A stretch of 19,590 bases of DNA from positions 35,967-55,556 of the forward strand of contig FR895147.1 in NCBI GenBank assembly GCA_000435675.1. The letters are read 5' to 3'. Below the pieces are notes generated by a model, which made no database searches, was not told where the DNA came from, and saw only the letters and a program-made list of their open reading frames with translations. The translations under genes and the position numbers were made by a program. Source of the stretch: Eggerthella sp. CAG:298 (GTDB lineage Bacteria > Actinomycetota > Coriobacteriia > Coriobacteriales > Eggerthellaceae). Shown here piece after piece: positions 8,701 through 15,187 of this stretch. Numbering within the stretch: the first letter of the stretch is position 1; each line of letters begins with the position of its first letter.

Positions 8701-10471
8701 GCGCCGCACCATACGCGCCCATATTGCCCGCAATATCCGGGCGGACCGCATCAACTTCCGCAAGCTGCTCGAACGCGCGCAATACCGCATTGTTCAGAAA
8801 CGTTCCACCCTGCACGATGACCTTCGTGCCCACCTCATGCGGATCGCGGATCTTGATGACCTTGAAGAGCGCATTCTTGATGACCGAAATGGCCAACCCG
8901 GCAGCGATATCGCCCACCGTTGCGCCTTCCTTCTGCGCCTGCTTCACGCGCGAATTCATGAACACCGTACAACGGCTTCCCAGATCGACCGGGTTCTTTG
9001 CGGAGATCGCACTCTGAGCGAATTCCGAAACATCCAGGTTAAGGCCACTGGCGAAGCTTTCGATGAAGCTTCCGCAGCCTGAAGAGCACGCTTCGTTGAG
9101 CATGATGTGATCGATCACACCATCTTTCACGCGCAAGCACTTCATATCCTGGCCGCCGATATCCAAGATGAACTCCACGCCAGGAAGCATCTCCTGCGCG
9201 CCGCGCAAGTGGGCGACCGTCTCGATCTCGCCTGAATCGACGCGCAACGCCTCGAGCAACAAGCCTTCGCCATAGCCGGTGACCGTTGAATGGCCGATCT
9301 CAACCAGCGGCTCACCCGTTTGCGGATCGCGCGGGAGCGCCGCATAGAGCTCGGCCATGCGCGCCTTCGCGCAACCGAGCACATCACCCTTGTTGTTCGC
9401 ATAGCTCGACCAGAGTAGGCTGCCATCCTCTGCGATGAGCGCCGCCTTGAATGTGGTCGAACCAGCATCGATACCTAAGAAGGCCGTGCCGCGATAGTCC
9501 TCGAGCGAAGAGCGACGAACGACCTCTTTATCGTGGCGTTCGTAGAACTCTTGCAGTTCCTCGTCGCTCGCGAAAAGCGGAGCCAGGCGCACTACCTCAG
9601 AGCCTTGCACATCGCCCAGGTTCTCCAGGCGCGTGATGATGGCAGAAAGCCGTTCGACGTTCGCATCTTCCGCGCGAGCACCCGCGATAGCGCAACCGCT
9701 CGCAACGAACAGATGCGCATTATCAGGCACGATAATGTGATCCTCGTCCAGTTCGAGCGTATCGTAGAAACGCTCGCGCAGCTGGGGCAAGTACTGCAAC
9801 GGGCCGCCAAGGAACGCGACATTGCCGCGGATCGGACGTCCGCACGCAAGACCCGAGATGGTCTGCGTGACCACCGACTGGAAGATCGAAGCTGCGATAT
9901 CTTCCTTCTTCGCGCCTTCGTTGAGCAGCGGCTGAACATCGGTCTTGGCGAATACGCCGCAACGCGAGGCGATCGGATAGAGGATCGTGTGGCTTTCAGC
10001 CAACTCGTTCAGACCTGAGGCATCGGTGTCGAGAAGCGCCGCCATCTGATCGATGAACGCGCCCGTGCCGCCTGCGCACGTTCCATTCATGCGCTGCTCG
10101 ATGCCGTTGTCGAAGTAGATGATCTTCGCGTCTTCACCGCCTAGCTCGATCGCAACATCGGTTTGGGGGATGAACGTCTCGACCGCCGTCTTCGAAGCGA
10201 TGACCTCCTGTACGAACTCGATGCCGAGCCACTGGGAAAGCAGCAACCCGCCCGAGCCCGTGATGGCCACCGTGAAGTCCTGCGTAGGATAGCGTGCAGC
10301 CGCTTCCTTCAGCACCTCGAGTACCGTTGCGCGCACGTCGGCATGATGACGGCGATACACTGCCCACAAGATCTCGTTCGCATCGTTGAGCACCGCAAGC
10401 TTCACCGTAGTGGAGCCAACATCGATGCCGATATGAAGGATGTTGGTTTCTGGTTGTTTCGTTTCAGTCAT
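5756..10471 (-). CDS. Giant 2-hydroxyacyl-CoA dehydratase activase/dehydratase-like fusion (tandem BcrAD/BadFG ATPase, DUF2229, HgdB-like)
   Basis: 1571 residues. Domain 1 (about 10-290) and domain 2 (about 328-600) are ASKHA ATPases of the HgdC/BcrAD-BadFG family, with nucleotide loops GIDVGSTTVK and GIDAGSTTFK. Both keep the two cysteines that hold the bridging [4Fe-4S] cluster in HgdC: NGTCAGGTG (~132) and SRCGVF (~170); NEACSSGCGSF (~462) and SRCTVF (~499). A cysteine cluster RCKACSNAC (~640) follows. Then comes a DUF2229 region (~720-930, with ESVCYPAKLSHGH), an acidic Ala/Glu linker (~1077-1110), and an HgdB/COG3581-like part with NNDICYPS, TQTGGGCRATNY and AQPFACLPNHVVGKS. Such enzymes use ATP to push one electron to a low potential for difficult reductions. 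The substrate here is unknown and no separate HgdA/B genes are nearby. The ATG has only a weak ribosome binding site (GGTGA), 19 nt after tetR. Confidence 0.88.
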   Translation of the reverse strand: MTETKQPETNILHIGIDVGSTTVKLAVLNDANEILWAVYRRHHADVRATVLEVLKEAAARYPTQDFTVAITGSGGLLLSQWLGIEFVQEVIASKTAVETFIPQTDVAIELGGEDAKIIYFDNGIEQRMNGTCAGGTGAFIDQMAALLDTDASGLNELAESHTILYPIASRCGVFAKTDVQPLLNEGAKKEDIAASIFQSVVTQTISGLACGRPIRGNVAFLGGPLQYLPQLRERFYDTLELDEDHIIVPDNAHLFVASGCAIAGARAEDANVERLSAIITRLENLGDVQGSEVVRLAPLFASDEELQEFYERHDKEVVRRSSLEDYRGTAFLGIDAGSTTFKAALIAEDGSLLWSSYANNKGDVLGCAKARMAELYAALPRDPQTGEPLVEIGHSTVTGYGEGLLLEALRVDSGEIETVAHLRGAQEMLPGVEFILDIGGQDMKCLRVKDGVIDHIMLNEACSSGCGSFIESFASGLNLDVSEFAQSAISAKNPVDLGSRCTVFMNSRVKQAQKEGATVGDIAAGLAISVIKNALFKVIKIRDPHEVGTKVIVQGGTFLNNAVLRAFEQLAEVDAVRPDIAGNMGAYGAALLARDRYAEVEQALADQPLSPDVGPKVPLTSMLSLEEIEALAPTHRTVRCKACSNACLLTVNDFGIDEATGRHRRFITGNRCEKGASTQAIKTEVPNLFEYKTARLFDHYEPLSAEAATRGTVGIPRALNMYENYPFWFTFFNELGFRVQISDASTKKTYEAGIESMPSESVCYPAKLSHGHVMNLLDKDIDFIWMPCSKWERQEDEGAGNHFNCPIVMSYSEALRLNIDELNETDVEFLNPFVPYDQKDHLKKRLYVELVEKHPELMKDAKGKLPSKKDIEAAVEAAWAEDVAFKEDIRHKGEETLKWMEDTGTHGIVLAGRPYHLDPEINHAIPELLQSFGLAVLTEDSVAHMARLERPIRVVDQWMYHTRLYNSAKLVTTRDDLDLVQLNSFGCGLDALTTDQVQEILEGAGKIYTVLKIDEVSNLGAARIRIRSLLAALKDQADELAEQNAHASTCPVASLDIDAIQADIDARLAEKTGKTEGEAARALAKATLDEAEATQEADALATTEAAEGASTEFPRAEFTKEMFDEGYTILCPQMAPIHFDLLVKVFHKAGYNLELLPSVDHGAVDAGLKYVNNDICYPSILVTGQIMEAVMSGKYDTDKLAVIITQTGGGCRATNYIALIRKALKSVGLEHIPVISLAFKKLDEENSGFNVSATMLYNAIYAIFYGDLLMQCLYRTRPYECEPGAANCLFDHWMARCQAQIYEGEKAGRFKKTVQEIVDDFDNLPLQGEGTKPRVGVVGEILVKFHPTANNQVVDVIEAEGCEAVVPGLAEFFMFGIAGSIFQKDPLGRSKKGAIGARAGLKMLYHLRKPMDDALRRSSRFEPSTNIYELAEYAEEILSLCNSMGEGWLLTAEMVELILNGAPNIVCAQPFACLPNHVVGKSVIKELRRRYAGTNIVAVDYDPGASEVNQLNRIKLMISVAKANLAEQQLPERAERKAPSQVLFSDTLALQSEPDKVEDYEVTELTSSAKE

Positions 10472-10490
10472 AGAAGTAGTTCACCGTCCA

Positions 10491-11138
10491 TTACAATTCG
10501 ATGGATTCGCCTGGTTTGATGAAGAAAAGTCGCATGGCAATGCGCGCCATGTCTTCGGATGATTCAAGGGTTCCGCGCTCAATCCAGCGCGTGATGATGC
10601 CCAAATAAGCCGACGCATAGAAGGCCACGTAGTAGTCGACGAACGCCGTAGGATTCGTGCGGTATTTTTCGTGCAAGATGTTCTGCACCAGGTTCTCGCA
10701 CACCGCTTCGCGCAAGCGTGGCGCAAAACGCGCATCCCCTCCTGGTCCCAACACCGCGTGAAGGAAATCGCTCTGCTCGCGCAAATAGTCGAAGAGATCG
10801 ACGAGCAACGGCAGCGGCGTGCCCGCCACACGATAGGCCAGCATATCGGCAAGCGAGATGCGCTGCATGCGCTCCTGAAGCGCTGCGATATCTGCCATGA
10901 CCTCGTCTTCGAACACCGCAAGAAGATTCTCTTTGTCGCGGAAATGGTTGTAGAACGTGCCGCGATTCAGATCCGCGCGATCGCAGAGATCATTCACGGT
11001 TATCGAATCGAAGCCCCGCTCCTCAAGAAGAGCGATGAGCGCCTGGCGCAGAGCACGCTTCGAACGCGTGATGCGGCGGTCTTCACAAGCTGAAGCCGAA
11101 CGCGTTACTGGCGCTTCGCAAACTGCAGCACTGCCCAA
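10491..11138 (-). CDS. TetR/AcrR family transcriptional regulator
   Basis: 215 residues. The N-terminal DNA-binding domain spans about 24-72, with the helix-turn-helix in SITVNDLCDRADLNRGTFYNHFRDKENLL, shown by TVNDL, NRGTFYNHF and KENLL. The C-terminal ligand/dimer half ends YYVAFYASAYLGIITRWIERG, resembling the DhaS-like TetR subgroup. The frame opens at TTG 11138 behind TGAGGA with rather short spacing; no better in-frame ATG precedes the HTH, so the start is uncertain by up to ~20 residues. It is the first gene of the operon with the giant activase (19-nt gap), and its promoter overlaps a palindrome that is the likely operator, so autoregulation of the operon is expected. Confidence 0.88.
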   Translation of the reverse strand: MGSAAVCEAPVTRSASACEDRRITRSKRALRQALIALLEERGFDSITVNDLCDRADLNRGTFYNHFRDKENLLAVFEDEVMADIAALQERMQRISLADMLAYRVAGTPLPLLVDLFDYLREQSDFLHAVLGPGGDARFAPRLREAVCENLVQNILHEKYRTNPTAFVDYYVAFYASAYLGIITRWIERGTLESSEDMARIAMRLFFIKPGESIEL

Positions 11139-11166
11139 GATTCCTCATTTCAACAAGATGAGCATT

Positions 11167-11195
11167 AATGAACATCGTGTTCATTTTCGTTCATT
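11167..11195. promoter_or_regulatory. Probable TetR operator: palindrome plus extra half-site
   Basis: AATGAAC (11167-11173), 5-nt spacer ATCGT, then GTTCATT (11179-11185) is a perfect inverted repeat. A second GTTCATT at 11189-11195 repeats the half-site after TTC and overlaps the -10 box of the tetR promoter. Position, symmetry and size match TetR-family operators; binding itself is inferred. Confidence 0.65.
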
Positions 11196-11221
11196 GTACC
11201 TGCTGCAAGGGCACAGGGCAA
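11193..11221 (-). promoter_or_regulatory. Promoter of the tetR-activase operon
   Basis: On the minus strand TTGCCC (11221-11216), a 17-nt spacer, then TACAAT (11198-11193). Transcription would begin near 11186, inside the palindromic operator, leaving a leader of about 48 nt before the TTG start. Confidence 0.65.
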
Positions 11222-11285
11222 GGCAGACTGCGCGCAAGTCTCGCTTCTTCAAAAAGTCTTCGTCTCTCGCAGAGAAGAACGGTGC

Positions 11286-11396
11286 GCGGGCCCTCTGCTG
11301 CATGCGGACCCTCTGCCACTCACGAACCCGGCGCTGGGCGTGGTCTCCCTGCAGCGCGCGAACCCGCTCGCTGTGTGCGAAGCCGCTCGCTGCGCG
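11286..11396. repeat. Two short tandem repeats in a gene-free stretch
   Basis: Between tetR and the UPF0210 gene (11200-11543) no convincing gene is seen; open frames here are arginine-rich and unlike any family. The stretch holds GCGG(G/A)CCCTCTGC twice with an 18-bp period (11286-11298, 11304-11316), and a 20-bp unit starting GCGAA(C/G)CCGCTCGCTG twice with a 19-bp period (11358-11377, 11377-11396). Their role is unknown. Confidence 0.6.
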
Positions 11397-11472
11397 TGGA
11401 AGCGAAGCGTTCACCCTGCGTCTTAACGCCACTGCCACCTAAAGGAAGCGCCGCACGCCAGAGGATGGAATT

Positions 11473-11481
11473 TGCTAGACT
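11473..11481 (+). promoter_or_regulatory. Possible extended -10 promoter of the UPF0210 gene
   Basis: TGC-TAGACT (11473-11481) has the extended -10 form TGN-TANACT, with no recognisable -35 box 17 nt upstream. It would give a leader of about 55 nt. Assigned by eye only. Confidence 0.35.
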
Positions 11482-11543
11482 AAGCAGATACGAAACCAAA
11501 GCGGGATGCCACGAGCGCATCACGCACAAAACAAGGAGCTTCC

Positions 11544-12908
11544 ATGCAGATCACGCCTGAAGAGATCGCCGAAACACTTGCTATGGTCGGCAAACAACAC
11601 CTCGACATTCGTACTATCACGCTCGGGCTCAATCTGCGCGGTTGCACCCATGAAGAGGTCGACGTGATCGCACGCAAGGTCTACGACCGTCTCACCACCG
11701 CCGCTGAGAAGCTCGTTCCCACAGCTGACCAGCTCGAACGTGAATATGGTGTGCCCATCGTGAACAAACGTATCTCGGTCACCCCTATTGCAGAGATCTG
11801 CGCGGCAACCACCACGAGCGATCTCTCCCCCATTGCGCGCGCCATGGACAAGGCAGCGCTTGAAGTGGGTGTTGATTTCATCGGTGGCTTCTCGGCGCTC
11901 GTGCACAAAGGCGCTTCAGCAGCTGATCACAAGCTGATGGATTCCATTCCTGAGGCGCTCGCCACCACCGAGCGCGTATGCTCTTCGGTGAACGTGGGCT
12001 CTACGCGCGCGGGTATCAACATGGATGCCGTGCTCAAGATGGCGGGCATCATCAAGAAGTCTGCCGAGCTTACGGCGGACCGCCAGTGCATCGGCGCAGG
12101 TAAGCTGGTGGTGTTCTGCAACGCTGTTGAAGACAATCCGTTCATGGCAGGCGCCTTCCACGGCTCTGGCGAAGCAGATGCGGTGGTGAACGTGGGCGTT
12201 TCGGGGCCTGGTGTGGTGAATGCTGTACTGCGCAACATCTCGCCCGAAGCTGATATCACGAGCATTGCCGAAGCGATCAAATCCACTGCCTTCAAGATCA
12301 CGCGTGCTGGCGAGCTCATCTCACGCGAGGCCAGCAAGCGTCTGGGCGTTGAAAAGGGCATCCTCGATCTTTCGCTCGCCCCCACCCCTGCTGAAGGCGA
12401 TTCGGTCGCCGAGATCTTGGAAGCGATCGGTGTGGGCCAGTGCGGCGGACCGGGCACTACGGCAGCGCTCGCGATGCTCAACGATGCGGTGAAGAAGGGT
12501 GGCGTGATGGCGTCCTCTTCCGTGGGCGGCCTATCAGGTGCGTTCATTCCAGTTTCAGAAGATGCGGGCATGATCCGAGCCGCTGAAGATGGCGCGCTCT
12601 CGATCGAGAAGCTCGAGGCTATGACCTGCGTTTGCTCCGTTGGCCTCGACATGATCGCGATTCCGGGCGATACCTCAGTGGAGACCATCTTCGGCATCAT
12701 CGCCGATGAGTGCGCCATCGGCATGATCAACAACAAGACCACCGCTGTGCGCCTTATTCCTGCTATCGGACATGGCGTAGGCGATCAGCTCGATTTCGGC
12801 GGTTTGCTCGGCTATGCCCCGGTCATGCCTGTGAACCAATTCGCCGGGGGCGTATTCGCCCATCGTGGCGGCCGCATGCCCGCCCCGCTCAACTCGCTCA
12901 AGAATTAA
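11544..12908 (+). CDS. UPF0210 family (DUF711, PFL-like) protein
   Basis: 454 residues, the standard length of this widely conserved family of unknown function with distant similarity to pyruvate formate-lyase-like folds. Family wording is clear: DIRTITLGLNLRGC near the N-terminus, NKRISVTPIAEI, VDFIGGFSALVHKG, SVNVGSTRAGINMDAV, GVSGPGVVNAV, VGQCGGPGTTAALAML, and the C-terminal FAHRGGRMPAPLNSLKN. ATG 11544 follows AAGGAG (11533-11538). In many genomes a ~90-residue ACT-domain protein gene precedes it; none is seen here in the 400 nt upstream. Its TAA overlaps the TAA of the tlyA remnant on the other strand (TTAA at 12905-12908), so before the island arrived it was the convergent neighbour of tlyA. 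Confidence 0.9.
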   Translation: MQITPEEIAETLAMVGKQHLDIRTITLGLNLRGCTHEEVDVIARKVYDRLTTAAEKLVPTADQLEREYGVPIVNKRISVTPIAEICAATTTSDLSPIARAMDKAALEVGVDFIGGFSALVHKGASAADHKLMDSIPEALATTERVCSSVNVGSTRAGINMDAVLKMAGIIKKSAELTADRQCIGAGKLVVFCNAVEDNPFMAGAFHGSGEADAVVNVGVSGPGVVNAVLRNISPEADITSIAEAIKSTAFKITRAGELISREASKRLGVEKGILDLSLAPTPAEGDSVAEILEAIGVGQCGGPGTTAALAMLNDAVKKGGVMASSSVGGLSGAFIPVSEDAGMIRAAEDGALSIEKLEAMTCVCSVGLDMIAIPGDTSVETIFGIIADECAIGMINNKTTAVRLIPAIGHGVGDQLDFGGLLGYAPVMPVNQFAGGVFAHRGGRMPAPLNSLKN

Positions 12909-13117
12909 CGCCCATAGATCGCATGAACGAGGTACTCGATGTTGGCTGAAGCGCCTTTGATGGGTGATTCGATCACGCCCGCCACGTAAAAGCCCACAGC
13001 CGCAAGCGCATCGCGCACCTCCTGCACTACGCGTTCGCACACCGCCGCGTCGACCACGATGCCGCCATCGGTCTCCCCCTGCCGGCTTTCGAACTGAGGT
13101 TTGATCAAGCCAAGGAT
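12905..13117 (-). pseudogene. tlyA: Stranded 3'-terminal fragment of tlyA
   Basis: On the minus strand 13117-12905 translates to LGLIKPQFESRQGET... ending NIEYLVHAIYGR and a TAA stop. It aligns without gaps to residues 176-242 of the intact TlyA at 16197-16943, with about 53 of 67 positions identical by hand count. It has no S4 domain, no SAM motif, no ribosome binding site and no 5' part, so it cannot make an enzyme although it keeps the catalytic-type lysine (LIKPQ) and glutamate (ESPIKG). Homology stops sharply at about 13117, next to the TAG of the first island gene. Its reading frame is undamaged, so displacement is recent or the segment is not free to decay. Confidence 0.85.
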
Positions 13118-14131
13118 CTAGCGAAGATCAATTACAAAGTCCCCTACTACAGTTTCACCTGAAAAGTCATAAACTGGAATCTTTACACCAGCAGAATACT
13201 TCGCAAAACAGATTAAATCAAAACTATCTTCTGAGCTTATTCCTACAGTATTCAAGGTGTCGCTCAATGATTCAGTAGTTGATTTTGATTCCTTTTTCAG
13301 GTCTTCCGCTCTCACTACATCATCATACAAAACACTCTCAATGTCTTCGCTCGAAATATTTACCAAATACTCGTCGCTAGCTTTCTTTTCCATTGCGTTA
13401 GAAAAAGCAGTATTGTATGTCTGTAGCCTATTTAAAGCTTCTTCGGGCGATCTGCTCAAAGCCTCATTTATTATCGCTTCATATTGATCTTTCTTTACAA
13501 GCCCAAGCTTACCGTTTGTTGCAAGCACAGGTATCCAGCATTCGCCCCTTACTGTAACGATATTATTGCTCTTTGTAGCGAAATTTTGATCATCGCTAAA
13601 AGGCAATGGCCAATCAGCAGTGAATGCTAAATACGCGCTAGTTTTCATCGATTTTGTTGAACCACCATAGGTAACATAATGCGTTGATTTAGTTGTTGCA
13701 CCTAAAAGAGCCTGCGGATAAGCACTTGCCCAAATCTGGCTTCTAAAATACTCCCGCCTATCAATAGCAGTGCTATTTGTAGCAGTGCCCGAAGCTATGA
13801 CAACGTCCGGTCCAAGAGTATTGCTGACCATCTCAGTAACATGTCTAAACTTTCCAGCAGAGATTTGAAAGATTCCTGCACCACTGGTAACAGCAGTATT
13901 CGTATAGCCATTATAATAGGTATCCGTATGAAATTGCGTTTGGGTAAAACCGTCAAAATAAGCATCACCAAATGTTACATGATTATGATCGCCCTCTGCT
14001 TTTCCTAACGGATTAGCTGCATAGCTTTTTGCTGGAAAAACGAGATTAAATAGAATAAAAAGAACTAAAGCGAGGATGCCCAAGACGGTACAAAGCTTTA
14101 ATAGTTTTTTATCCGAATCTTTAATGATCAC
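13118..14131 (-). CDS. Exported protein of unknown family
   Basis: 337 residues; no family recognised. K8-K9 are followed by a hydrophobic helix (about 10-32, LCTVLGILALVLFILFNLVF) and a plausible signal peptidase site AKSYA/ANP (about 34-39), so the protein is secreted or N-terminally anchored. The following region is rich in Thr, Ser, Tyr and Asn (for example YFDGFTQTQFHTDTYYNGYTN), and the C-terminal third is more charged, with a possible helical stretch around EALSRSPEEALNRLQ. There is no LPxTG or lipobox. The start is GTG 14131 with AGAAAGGAT 8 nt upstream. Its TAG stop (13120-13118) directly abuts the tlyA fragment. Codon use is A/T-rich, unlike the flanking housekeeping genes. It may be the distal gene of the island cluster, although a hairpin lies between it and the upstream gene. 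Confidence 0.75.
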   Translation of the reverse strand: MIIKDSDKKLLKLCTVLGILALVLFILFNLVFPAKSYAANPLGKAEGDHNHVTFGDAYFDGFTQTQFHTDTYYNGYTNTAVTSGAGIFQISAGKFRHVTEMVSNTLGPDVVIASGTATNSTAIDRREYFRSQIWASAYPQALLGATTKSTHYVTYGGSTKSMKTSAYLAFTADWPLPFSDDQNFATKSNNIVTVRGECWIPVLATNGKLGLVKKDQYEAIINEALSRSPEEALNRLQTYNTAFSNAMEKKASDEYLVNISSEDIESVLYDDVVRAEDLKKESKSTTESLSDTLNTVGISSEDSFDLICFAKYSAGVKIPVYDFSGETVVGDFVIDLR

Positions 14132-14483
14132 TTTTCTATCCTTTCTAATATTTACCAGATATCACACCGTAGACATGAAATACCTCTTAAGGAAATAGCT
14201 TTCGTAGTGTTTTGGGAACATGAAGGACTTTATTATGGTATTGACACGCAAGAACTACTATCTTCTGCCTTTCAGTCACAGCGGCTTAACGGTACTCACC
14301 AATTGGATTCAAAAACACGCAACCCAAAATATCCGGATTCCGCATTTGACTAGTTGCCACCATCCTGATTCCCATGATCGACCACGCAATCCGCCATTAT
14401 CGATATCAGGTCACAATTAGGCTTAGTGTCAAGCTGAGCTTGTGACGCGCTAGCGTAAGCGGACGAGGATTACACTGTCACTC
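14132..14483. other. Gene-free stretch inside the island
   Basis: About 350 bases between the second and third island genes without a supportable gene. A start-less minus-strand frame (14350-14469) and a plus-strand frame (14220-14420) were examined and rejected. It contains a small GC-containing palindrome CGCTAGCG near 14450. It presumably holds the promoter and leader of the 13118-14131 gene, but no convincing hexamer pair was found. Confidence 0.4.
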
Positions 14484-14513
14484 CTGCCCTCTTGCCATGC
14501 TACAAGAGGGCAG
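14484..14513 (-). terminator. Strong hairpin after the two-gene island operon
   Basis: CTGCCCTCTTG (14484-14494) and CAAGAGGGCAG (14503-14513) form a perfect 11-bp stem with an 8-nt loop, starting 8 nt beyond the stop of the gene at 14522. No U-run follows on the minus strand (nor a good one on the plus strand), so it may be an imperfect terminator or an RNA-stabilising 3' hairpin. Confidence 0.55.
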
Positions 14514-14521
14514 ATTTCAAG

Positions 14522-15187
14522 CTATAAAGGCGGCTGATTTTCTTCAATAATCAATTGGAGGTCCTGTTGAGCATGGTCAACATAACAAATATTATATTGT
14601 TTCTCCAATTCAATTCCATTCTTAAATAAAACGCGAACTGTTAGAAAACCATCGCCCAATTCGTTGATCATTTTTTTATCAAGCTCTTTCATGTTGTCTG
14701 TACTGATTTCCTCGTTCACCTCGTGTATGCGGATTATCACGCCAATACGATAATACTTTTGTACTTTATCTTCTTGAGTAATAAGACTTCTGCTTTCAGA
14801 GTCAAGAAGAGGCGAGCCACTTTGATCCACTTCACAAAGTGTTACGTTCGGATTGTTAGATACATAAGCTACAGAACTTATTGCAGAATTAGCACTTATG
14901 GTTCCATTAAAGATATACACCACTTCAGCCTGGTCAACTACCTCATTTTTCTCACTGCTTACCAAATGAGAGGAAACCCTATGAAAACTCTTAAGCGTCC
15001 TTTGACTGCTTAAGAGAAAGGCCTCTTCAGCTCCGCCTTCAAACACCGACAGCATGAAATCTGCGCTATCTCCTGAAACCTCTTCCCAATCCGTTCCCTT
15101 TACCCATAAAACTCCAAAAAGAGCTAATGAGCACAGCAAAACTAAAATAAGAGTGCAGACCTTAGACATACTAATTAGATCGTCCAT
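14522..15187 (-). CDS. Membrane-anchored protein of unknown family
   Basis: 221 residues; no family recognised. After a short polar start there is one hydrophobic segment (about 9-30, VCTLILVLLCSLALFGVLWV), an uncleaved anchor or signal peptide, followed by an acidic, soluble domain predicted outside the membrane. Two cysteines, in VTLCEVD and YNICYVD, could form a disulfide. ATG 15187 overlaps the end of the upstream gene by 13 nt, with an AGGGCGG sequence just upstream at short spacing; the internal ATG at codon 7 (15169) is an alternative. The overlap implies translational coupling and joint function with the Tat-signal protein. Codon use is A/T-rich. Confidence 0.75.
   Translation of the reverse strand: MDDLISMSKVCTLILVLLCSLALFGVLWVKGTDWEEVSGDSADFMLSVFEGGAEEAFLLSSQRTLKSFHRVSSHLVSSEKNEVVDQAEVVYIFNGTISANSAISSVAYVSNNPNVTLCEVDQSGSPLLDSESRSLITQEDKVQKYYRIGVIIRIHEVNEEISTDNMKELDKKMINELGDGFLTVRVLFKNGIELEKQYNICYVDHAQQDLQLIIEENQPPL

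Noticed and set aside
11181..11438. Minus-strand frame of 85 codons upstream of tetR
   Set aside because: Arginine-rich without family likeness; it covers the tetR promoter and operator, which explain the region better.
11927..12742. Minus-strand open frame of 271 codons opposite the UPF0210 gene
   Set aside because: Ser/Ala-rich shadow of a conserved gene in which family motifs run the full length of the plus strand.
14220..14420. Plus-strand 66-codon frame inside the island
   Set aside because: No proper ribosome binding site, no likeness to any family, and opposite in direction to all island genes.
14350..14469. Minus-strand start-less frame of 39 codons ending VVDHGNQDGGN
   Set aside because: It looks a little like the tail of a small secreted peptide, but no start codon with a ribosome binding site precedes it; the only ATG gives 15 residues. 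Possibly a gene relic, but not supportable.
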